From positions 1 through 64,000 of the forward strand of contig DAOLDL010000007.1 in the NCBI GenBank assembly GCA_035327305.1: a DNA stretch of 64,000 nucleotides, in the 5' to 3' direction. This document shows, in pieces, positions 57,716 through 64,000 of this stretch. The translations under genes and the position numbers were made by a program. The stretch's first letter is position 1. Each line of letters opens with the position of its first letter. Source of the stretch: CALMUP01 sp035327305 (lineage in GTDB: Bacteria > Verrucomicrobiota > Kiritimatiellia > CAIVKH01). The notes beneath the pieces are model-generated. The model was given only the letters and a program-made list of their open reading frames with translations, was not told where the DNA came from and searched no databases.

Positions 57716-58984
57716 TCACTTAAAATAACGTTTGAGCACCTGCTGATCGGAGGGAAGTAAATCCTGTCGCCAAATTACTTCACCTTCACCACCAGGGGAA
57801 GCGGTCATTCCCGCCTCCCTGGCTCCTTGGTAAGCATCAGTATCCACATCATGCATTCCTTCGGCCAGCCCTATTATTTGTCCGAGGACGGCCTGGTCGA
57901 GGTTCGGATTTGAAATCGGGGTTGGAATGACGTCATTAAGGCGGGATTCCTCATCCTTCAGGGTCAGGGGAAGTGTGCCGGGGCCGCGATTGATACCGCC
58001 AGCCGATAATTGACCGGCCATTCCGGCATCAGCGAGGCACTGTTTGAGAAGATCGGACTGCTCCTGAAGGCGGGCTTCAATCTCCATCAGGTCGGCGGCG
58101 GAAAGTTGACGCAATTGCGCGAGGTCGATTTCCTTAAGAGCGGCCAACTGGTCGGCGTTGAGCGGGAGTTCCTGCAATCCCAGTTGTTCAAGCAATTCAC
58201 GCCACATGTTCAACTGGGATTCGGGGAGCGACTGAATGCCTTGCTGTTTATGAGCATAAGCGGCGCTTAACATAGCCGCGGTTTTTTCCAAGGTCCGTTG
58301 CAAACGTTGGGAGTCGCGGCTCAATTGGTCGCGAACATGGCTGGTAGCTTCCATGGTGCCCTGTCGGAACCATTCTTGAGACGGTTTGTTGCGGAGGGTT
58401 TCGATCTGTTCCTCGACCTTATTTAACGCTTCCTCCTGCACCAGCTTCTGTTCACGCATCAATTCCGTAACATATTCCACAGCCTGCCATTCCGGCGGTT
58501 CGTGCCTGGTCGTAAAAACTTCCGAATCATCATGCATTACCGGAATTTTAAATGCCATGACCATCAACAGCAGGGACAACGAAACCGGTTTGAAAATGTT
58601 GATCCAGCTTATACGAACCGGATTGCAATGGTTGGGAGCCGGTGGCGCTTCCGGCCAGGGACATACCCTGGCATAAGCGGAAACCAATACGTTGTGCAGG
58701 CCATGCGTAATATCGAGGCGGGAAAATGCCGCGGAGAGATCAATATATTTTCGCCGGGCACGTATCGTGGAAACCGGGATGGCGATGAATAGTAAAAGTA
58801 TCCACACACGAATCGACCAGGCAAGGTCCATATCCAGCGAACGCAAAATAAAGAATGTGAATGAAAAGAACAGGCTGATGATCACGAATAAGACGGAAAA
58901 TTCCGCCCACCACCAGCCCGAATTGACCATCCGCCGCAGTCGAACAGCACGGGACATCCAAAATGTTTCAGGGTCGTGACTCAT
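57716..58984 (-). CDS. Coiled-coil membrane protein heading the MoxR operon
   Basis: A 422-residue protein. It has two helices near the N-terminus (about 26-75), another around 130-150 (VSLSLLLMVMAFKI), then a long heptad-rich region (about 165-320, for example ALNKVEEQIETLRNK and ADLMEIEARLQEQSDLL). The C-terminal part is low in recognisable motifs. No family is known to me. As first gene of the operon it may scaffold the complex in the membrane; inferred from position only. Confidence 0.7.
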   Translation of the reverse strand: MSHDPETFWMSRAVRLRRMVNSGWWWAEFSVLFVIISLFFSFTFFILRSLDMDLAWSIRVWILLLFIAIPVSTIRARRKYIDLSAAFSRLDITHGLHNVLVSAYARVCPWPEAPPAPNHCNPVRISWINIFKPVSLSLLLMVMAFKIPVMHDDSEVFTTRHEPPEWQAVEYVTELMREQKLVQEEALNKVEEQIETLRNKPSQEWFRQGTMEATSHVRDQLSRDSQRLQRTLEKTAAMLSAAYAHKQQGIQSLPESQLNMWRELLEQLGLQELPLNADQLAALKEIDLAQLRQLSAADLMEIEARLQEQSDLLKQCLADAGMAGQLSAGGINRGPGTLPLTLKDEESRLNDVIPTPISNPNLDQAVLGQIIGLAEGMHDVDTDAYQGAREAGMTASPGGEGEVIWRQDLLPSDQQVLKRYFK

Positions 58985-59118
58985 ATACGCATCCGATGCA
59001 TCGAAAAGAATGCATAATGATTTGTCATTGCGCCACTTTTTAATACTGAATTATTAAAGTACCATGATTCTGATTGACTCAACCGGTGTTCATATAAGAA
59101 TTTAAGAACATTTAGATC

Positions 59119-60168
59119 ATGTTTATTCGCATACTATTAGCTGTTGTATTCGTGTTTGAGGTGACATCGGAAACCTTTGCCGGTAAACCTCAACCCATCC
59201 GCACCGTTATTGGCTTTGGGTCGTGTTCCCACCAGAGTCGCTCCCAAGCTTTTTGGGAACCGATATTAAGCCATAAACCTGATTACTTCATATTTGGCGG
59301 GGATAATATTTATTCCGACACCTACAACATGGAATTGCAATGGAAAAAGTATCAGCAACTGGCCGAGCAGGAAGGTTTTAAAAAGCTTAAAAAGCAAAGC
59401 ACAATCCTGGCGACCTGGGATGATCACGATTATGGCCTGAACGACTCCGGGGCGGAATTCAGGGAAAAGGAGGGTTCTCGCGAGAATTTCCTGAATTTCT
59501 GGGAAGTTCCCAAAAAGTCGCCGCGGAGAAGCAATCCCGGCGTATGCGACGCCCGGATTATTGATCTCGAAGGGCGCCGTCTCCAATTTATCCTGCTGGA
59601 TACCCGGTTTTTTCGCAGTGAATTGGTCAAGCGCGGGAACAGAGAGGAAGGCGAAGGTCGGTATGGTCAAAACACCAGCCGCCATGCCACCATTCTCGGC
59701 AACGAACAATGGGCCTGGCTGGAAGAACAATTAAGGCAACCCGCCGATATACGCATACTTGTTTCCAGCATCCAAGTGGTTCCCGAAGATCACTACTGGG
59801 AAGCCTGGATCAATTTCCCGCTCGAGCGAACTCGCCTGTTCCGTATGATCAAGGCAACCAGGGCCGATGGAATTATTGTCTTGAGCGGCGACCGGCATAT
59901 GGCGGAATTATCACGACTTGATAATGCAATCGGCTATCCCCTTTATGACCTTACCTCCAGTGGATTGAATATGGGACGCGGCGGGTACTGGCCGGAGCCT
60001 AACCGGCATCGTATCGGTGAACAGTTTTTTGAAAATAATTTCGGTCTGGTAATCATAAACTGGGAAACAGACCCATTGATTTCATTACAAATCCGGGATA
60101 TAAAAAATCGGGTCGTATTGCAGGAAGACATCCGGTTGAGCACTATCACCCGCCGCGGCAAAAAATAA
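59119..60168 (+). CDS. PhoD-like metallophosphatase, exported
   Basis: A 349-residue protein with a signal peptide (ILLAVVFVFEVTSETFAG) and PhoD-type metal-binding blocks: GFGSCSHQ, FGGDNIYSD, TWDDHDYGLND, LLDTRFFR and LSGDRHMAEL. It probably removes phosphate from organic phosphates in the periplasm. Members of this branch are shorter than Bacillus PhoD and lack its N-terminal Fn3-like domain. It lies 134 bases from the MoxR operon start, divergent, and precedes the carbonic anhydrase gene by 53 bases. Confidence 0.87.
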   Translation: MFIRILLAVVFVFEVTSETFAGKPQPIRTVIGFGSCSHQSRSQAFWEPILSHKPDYFIFGGDNIYSDTYNMELQWKKYQQLAEQEGFKKLKKQSTILATWDDHDYGLNDSGAEFREKEGSRENFLNFWEVPKKSPRRSNPGVCDARIIDLEGRRLQFILLDTRFFRSELVKRGNREEGEGRYGQNTSRHATILGNEQWAWLEEQLRQPADIRILVSSIQVVPEDHYWEAWINFPLERTRLFRMIKATRADGIIVLSGDRHMAELSRLDNAIGYPLYDLTSSGLNMGRGGYWPEPNRHRIGEQFFENNFGLVIINWETDPLISLQIRDIKNRVVLQEDIRLSTITRRGKK

Positions 60169-60221
60169 ACCACCTCGCCGGCGCACTGGACAGCTACACG
60201 TTGATACCCTAGAATCCATTC

Positions 60222-60872
60222 ATGCACCCATTACAAAAGTTATTCGATAACAACGAGCAATGGGCCGCAAATGTCGAAAACGAGAATCCCGGTTTTTTCG
60301 CGCGACTGGCCGCACAACAAGCACCGGAATACCTTTGGATTGGTTGTTCGGACAGCCGGGTACCAGCCAATGAAATTGTGGGACTTCTTCCGGGAGAACT
60401 GTTTGTGCACCGGAACGTCGCCAACCTGGTTTTACACACCGACATGAACTGCCTTTCCGTACTGCAATATGCCGTGGAGAGCCTCAAGGTAAAACACGTA
60501 ATCATTTGCGGTCATTATGGTTGCGGCGGGGTGCGTTCCGCCATGGAGCGCCGGCCGCACGGCCTGATTGACAACTGGTTGAGAAATGTTCAGGACATTT
60601 ATCGCAGGCGGTATGAAGAACTCAAAGCAATCACCGATCTCAACGCCAGATGTGATCGATTGTGCGAAATGAATGTTATCGAACAGGCGATCAATATCAG
60701 TTATTCCACCGTGATCCAGGAGGCTTGGTCGCGCGGCCAGCACATCACCATTCACGGGTGGATTTATAGCATTTCAAACGGCCTGCTGAAGGATTTAGCC
60801 GTTTGCCTGGCATCGCGTTCCGATGTCAAAGCCCTCGAGGAACGCGAAAAAATAACGCAATTGGATGGCTGA
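60222..60872 (+). CDS. Beta-carbonic anhydrase
   Basis: A 216-residue enzyme that interconverts CO2 and bicarbonate. Zinc ligands are C42 (CSDSR, with D44 and R46 forming the gating dyad), H98 and C101 (HYGCGG). The layout matches E. coli Can (clade B type). It would supply bicarbonate to carboxylases in the cytoplasm. It lies 53 bases after the phosphatase gene and 79 before the GH13 gene; the spacing does not require a common transcript. Confidence 0.95.
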   Translation: MHPLQKLFDNNEQWAANVENENPGFFARLAAQQAPEYLWIGCSDSRVPANEIVGLLPGELFVHRNVANLVLHTDMNCLSVLQYAVESLKVKHVIICGHYGCGGVRSAMERRPHGLIDNWLRNVQDIYRRRYEELKAITDLNARCDRLCEMNVIEQAINISYSTVIQEAWSRGQHITIHGWIYSISNGLLKDLAVCLASRSDVKALEEREKITQLDG

Positions 60873-60951
60873 TCCATACTCCCCGCGGGTACGTGCCGCA
60901 TCTGCATGAAGCGTCTTGATTCTTTTCCTCGCTCCGTTCACTATTTGGTCC

Positions 60952-62463
60952 ATGAAAAACTGGATACCTTCCGCAATAATTTATCAAATCAACCTCCGCT
61001 CACTGGCACAAAGGGAACCCCGGAACGCCTTTGAAGCGGCCAAGGAAAAACCAACGACCGAAACCCCGTTGGCCTATGTAACCCGCAACCTTCCGATCAT
61101 TCGGAAACTGGGTGCAAACGTCCTCTACCTGATGCCGCCCTACCCGATCGGAAAAGCCTTCCGCAAAGGCATAGGATCACCCTATTCGATTCAAAACTTT
61201 AAAGCCATCGAGCCTGAATACGGAACCCTGGAAGATATGGCTTTGCTGGTTCGACGCGCCCATAAACTCGGCTTCAAGGTTATTTTCGACATTACGCCCA
61301 ACCACACCAGTCGCGATCATGTATGGATTTCGGAACATCCGGAATATTATGTAAAACGCGAAAATGGCGAAATATTCTACGATTGCGATTGGTCGGACAC
61401 GGCCAAACTTGATTACACACAACCCGGACTTCGCCAGGCTATGGTCGACATTTACGATTATTGGTTGAGTTTTCTGGGTCAGGATGAAAAAGGGCAACCG
61501 GACGGCATCGATGGCTTCCGCCTGGATATGGCCCATTTCATTAACGATAAAGGATTCTGGAACGAAGCCATGCCCCTGCTGAAAAGCAAGCACAGTGCGC
61601 GCCACCTGCTCTTCCTGGCTGAATGCTATGGACTACAGAACAATCTCGATTTGTTTGAGCGAGGCATAAACGCCGCATACGACGATGATTTTTACAAAAA
61701 TTGCCAATATCTGTACGGCGTCACCGAAGAAGAATATCAATCGCGAATTGTCCCGGACGAAGGACTGGAGAACAATCACGATTACCGCGATCGTTATCAG
61801 GCATTTTTATCCGATGGCATTGCCGGAGCCTTTGAAACGGCAATCATGAATTACGAATCCCGGGTGTCCGGCGATTCTGCGCCACATGTTGCGCGTTACA
61901 CCGACAATCATGATGAAGGAAGAGGCATGTATTTGTATGGCGAGGGCGCTGTCCGGGCGGTGAACGCCCTGATATTCCTGTCTCCCCATACCATGCCGTT
62001 TTTACTAACCGGGGAAGAATTCGGCGCGTTGAATCGCCCCCCCATTCACGACCGCATGAATCCGATCGGAAAACGACGCCGCATCATTGCCCCCGATGGT
62101 CGTGTGCGCGGTCAGGAATCTGTTGAATTTGAAGGCAACATCTGCCTGCGCAACTATGAGGAGCGCCAAAGCCTGTATCACTATTTTCAGGAATTAATCC
62201 GCTTAAGATCAAAACTCCCTGCGCTGACCAAAGGCGATTTCAAATTGTGGGATGCCCAGGAAGATGCACCCCGCAATCAACGAAGCGTTATTGCGTTTAC
62301 CCGAACATACCGGGGACAGACACTGCTTTGCATGATCAACCTGGGGCCGGAAGACCGCCTGGTCAGAAACGCGGAATCCGCGTCGGGTGAAAACATTGAA
62401 TTCGGCGGATTAACTCATGGCGTATTGCCCGGCTTCAAGGCCTGTGTCGCAAAATTAAAATAA
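60952..62463 (+). CDS. Glycoside hydrolase family 13 (alpha-amylase family) enzyme
   Basis: A 503-residue cytoplasmic enzyme (no signal peptide from ATG 60952). The four GH13 regions are FDITPNHTS, GFRLDMAH with nucleophile D192, FLAECYG with acid/base E224, and ARYTDNHDEGR with the transition-state Asp. It starts with a TIM barrel and ends with a short beta domain. Likely acts on alpha-glucans or trehalose/maltose-like sugars, but the specificity cannot be read. The frame can extend to 60916, but that start would add a hydrophobic stretch not seen in the family. Confidence 0.93.
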   Translation: MKNWIPSAIIYQINLRSLAQREPRNAFEAAKEKPTTETPLAYVTRNLPIIRKLGANVLYLMPPYPIGKAFRKGIGSPYSIQNFKAIEPEYGTLEDMALLVRRAHKLGFKVIFDITPNHTSRDHVWISEHPEYYVKRENGEIFYDCDWSDTAKLDYTQPGLRQAMVDIYDYWLSFLGQDEKGQPDGIDGFRLDMAHFINDKGFWNEAMPLLKSKHSARHLLFLAECYGLQNNLDLFERGINAAYDDDFYKNCQYLYGVTEEEYQSRIVPDEGLENNHDYRDRYQAFLSDGIAGAFETAIMNYESRVSGDSAPHVARYTDNHDEGRGMYLYGEGAVRAVNALIFLSPHTMPFLLTGEEFGALNRPPIHDRMNPIGKRRRIIAPDGRVRGQESVEFEGNICLRNYEERQSLYHYFQELIRLRSKLPALTKGDFKLWDAQEDAPRNQRSVIAFTRTYRGQTLLCMINLGPEDRLVRNAESASGENIEFGGLTHGVLPGFKACVAKLK

Positions 62464-62511
62464 ACAGCGCCACACATCAGTCTAACTACATTTATGTATA
62501 CACAAACGAGC

Positions 62512-62609
62512 TACACATACATAATTGTATCCTGTTGCCCCTCTCGCTACAATGATGAATGCGTCACCACTATCGTTTAACATTTTATCCTGCATGGAGT
62601 TACACATAC
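62512..62609 (+). repeat. Direct repeat TACACATAC upstream of the sigma54 promoter
   Basis: TACACATAC occurs at 62512-62520 and again at 62601-62609, 89 bases apart on the same strand, on the upstream side of the promoter. Sigma54 promoters need enhancer sites for an NtrC-type activator at such distances. The repeat does not resemble the known enterobacterial NtrC site, so identity of the binding protein is open. Confidence 0.35.
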
Positions 62610-62630
62610 TGCGCGCGTTTAGTCAAAATG

Positions 62631-62648
62631 TTGGCATACCTTTTGCTT
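62631..62648 (+). promoter_or_regulatory. Predicted sigma54 promoter of glnN
   Basis: TTGGCATACCTTTTGCTT matches the sigma54 consensus YTGGCACG-N4-TTGCW except for T and A in place of C and G at the sixth and seventh consensus positions. The -24 GG (62633-62634) and -12 GC (62645-62646) have the obligatory 10-base spacing. Transcription would start about 62657, giving a leader of about 150 bases. Control of glutamine synthetase by sigma54 and an NtrC-like activator is well known in other bacteria. Confidence 0.72.
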
Positions 62649-62807
62649 ACATAATTGAGCGCTTACGCAGGGTGTACGCTTATCGGCGTACTGTTTGGTA
62701 AACGTTAGGACAATTATAAGCGCTTGTTGTTTGACTGGAGGCCGGGTCTGTACCGGTTGATAGTCATGGCAAGCGGGAAAAACATAGAAAGTAAAAAGGA
62801 AAAGAAC

Positions 62808-64000
62808 ATGAAATCAAATTATGCACGCCAAGCCGCCATTTCGGCAGTAACCAATTACAAACCGGCTTCGACATCATTGAATTTTCTGGAGACTCCGGCC
62901 AAGGCCATCTTCGGATGCAATGTATTCAGCGACGAAGTAATGCGCGATCGCCTGCCGAAGCACATATATAAGTCAGTACGCAAAACGATCAAGCAGGGCG
63001 AGAAGCTCGACCCGGTGGTGGCCGATGCCGTGGCAACAGCCATGAAAGATTGGGCGATTGAAAAAGGTGCGACGCATTACGCGCATGTATTTTATCCGCT
63101 TACCGGCCAGACTGCGGAAAAGCATGACAGCTTTTTGTCCCCCGATGGTCAAGGTGGCGCCATTGCCGAGTTCAGCGGCAAGCAACTGATCCAAGGCGAA
63201 CCTGACGCATCGAGTTTCCCTTCCGGCGGATTGCGGGCCACGTTTGAAGCGCGCGGTTACACGGCATGGGATGTTACCAGCCCGGCTTACATTCTGGAAA
63301 ATCCCAATGGCACCACGCTTTGCATTCCAACTGCTTATTGCTCATGGACCGGCGATGCCCTGGATAAAAAGACGCCGTTACTGCGCTCCATGCAGGCATT
63401 GAACAAACAAGCCCAACGTGTGCTGAAGTTATTCGGCAACAGCAACCCCGGCTTGATTTTCGCCACGGCTGGCCCGGAACAAGAATATTTCCTGATCGAC
63501 CGCAACTTCTTTTTTGCGCGCCCCGACCTCACATTGTGCGGCCGTACGCTGGTCGGCGCCAAACCGCCGAAGGGACAGGAATTTGAAGATCAATATTTCG
63601 GCGCCATCCCCGAACGCGTTCTGGCCTGCATGCTGGAAGCTGAACGTGAACTTTACAAGTTGGGCGTACCGGTAAAGACCCGCCACAATGAAGTGGCGCC
63701 AAGTCAGTACGAAATCGCCCCGATGTACGAAAATGCAAACGTTGCCGCAGATCATCAGCAATTGGTTATGCTGACTCTTCAGCGGGTGGCTCAAAAGTAT
63801 GGTCTGGCCTGTCTTTTGCACGAAAAGCCTTTTGCCGGCATCAATGGTTCGGGCAAGCACCTGAACTGGTCGCTTGGCAATGACAGCATGAACTTGCTGG
63901 AGCCGGGTGAAACCCCGCATGACAACGCACAATTTCTGGTATTCTGTGCCGCGGTCATTCGCGCCGTACACAAAAACTCGAAATTACTGCGCGCCGCTGT
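62808..64000 (+). CDS. glnN: Type III glutamine synthetase (partial, runs off the window)
   Basis: The first 397 codons of a GSIII enzyme (family length about 700), which makes glutamine from glutamate and ammonia. Seen blocks are VFSDEVMRDRLPKHIYKS, ENPNGTTLCIPTAYCSWTGDALDKKTPLL, ATAGPEQEYFLID (metal-site Glu pair), KTRHNEVAPSQYEIAP and GINGSGKHLNWS, all specific to type III. The ATG at 62808 has AAGGA 7 bases upstream. The end lies beyond 64000. The upstream sigma54 promoter suggests nitrogen control. Confidence 0.97.
   Translation, partial: MKSNYARQAAISAVTNYKPASTSLNFLETPAKAIFGCNVFSDEVMRDRLPKHIYKSVRKTIKQGEKLDPVVADAVATAMKDWAIEKGATHYAHVFYPLTGQTAEKHDSFLSPDGQGGAIAEFSGKQLIQGEPDASSFPSGGLRATFEARGYTAWDVTSPAYILENPNGTTLCIPTAYCSWTGDALDKKTPLLRSMQALNKQAQRVLKLFGNSNPGLIFATAGPEQEYFLIDRNFFFARPDLTLCGRTLVGAKPPKGQEFEDQYFGAIPERVLACMLEAERELYKLGVPVKTRHNEVAPSQYEIAPMYENANVAADHQQLVMLTLQRVAQKYGLACLLHEKPFAGINGSGKHLNWSLGNDSMNLLEPGETPHDNAQFLVFCAAVIRAVHKNSKLLRAA

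Larger units (their letters stand above)
62464..62807 (+). other. Long leader/regulatory gap before glnN
   Basis: This 344-base gap holds no credible gene. It contains a near-consensus sigma54 promoter (62631-62648), two copies of TACACATAC 89 bases apart, the palindrome TGTATACA (62495-62502) and, in the predicted leader, two AGCGCT-type palindromes (62657-62662 and AAGCGCTT at 62718-62725). It is AT-richer than the genes around it. Confidence 0.6.

Noticed and set aside
59041..59118. TTGACT (59074-59079) with TATAAG (59093-59098) as promoter of the phosphatase gene
   Set aside because: The spacer is only 13 bases, too short for a sigma70 promoter; no better pair was found.

Overview
The window looks like the chromosome of a Gram-negative, heterotrophic member of the PVC superphylum (Verrucomicrobiota, Kiritimatiellota or Lentisphaerota). 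The evidence is a prepilin-like protein with an H-x9-DG motif, secreted proteins with the C-terminal domains typical of Verrucomicrobia, lipid A genes (lpxA and a lauroyl-type acyltransferase), a LolCE/LolD lipoprotein exporter, a type III glutamine synthetase, and a MoxR/DUF58/VWA operon. The assignment is inferred from gene families; no rRNA or other strong phylogenetic marker is present. I saw no tRNA, CRISPR array, insertion sequence or prophage.

Layout. (1) 1-3006, minus strand: a small secreted-protein locus with a CxxC membrane protein, two exported surface proteins and a pseudopilin-like protein. (2) 3067-14193, minus strand: a long housekeeping run read lysS, lolCE, lolD, ilvE, mcsA, mcsB, clpC, acyltransferase, and two Dpp/Opp-type ATPases, with a good sigma70-like promoter in front of lysS. 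(3) 14310-15101, plus strand: an outer-membrane barrel protein. (4) 15162-21001, minus strand: a second housekeeping run read dksA-like, lspA, miaA, hflX, radC, lpxA, STN/PDZ protein, again with a recognisable promoter.

(5) 21187-45156: an accessory surface-glycan region of several short units on both strands. It holds five large polytopic membrane proteins of GT-C glycosyltransferase type, three GT2 enzymes, one GT4-type enzyme, two sulfotransferases, two SAM methyltransferases, a 687-residue HAD-like protein, an 84-residue coupled protein and a secreted serine protease with PPC domain and six FG-GAP-like repeats. No flippase, polymerase, chain-length regulator or nucleotide-sugar enzyme is visible. 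(6) 45234-46763: efp and epmA, coding elongation factor P and its lysylating enzyme. (7) 46776-47228: a lipoprotein.

(8) 47275-58984, minus strand: an eight-gene, almost fully overlapping operon read coiled-coil membrane protein, MoxR ATPase, membrane protein, ABC ATPase, ABC-2 permease, DUF58, BatA-like VWA, and a large protein with two VWA domains. Its architecture suggests one envelope-located machine that joins a MoxR/VWA chaperone system to an ABC exporter. (9) 59119-62463, plus strand: PhoD-like phosphatase, beta-carbonic anhydrase and a GH13 glycosidase. (10) 62464-64000: a 344-base leader with a near-consensus sigma54 promoter, driving a type III glutamine synthetase that runs off the window.

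The most promising items are the MoxR/ABC/VWA operon, the glycan region with two paralogous GT-C proteins carrying extra C-terminal beta domains, the sigma54 promoter of glnN, and the DksA-like protein that combines a histone-H1-like tail with a zinc finger reduced to two cysteines.
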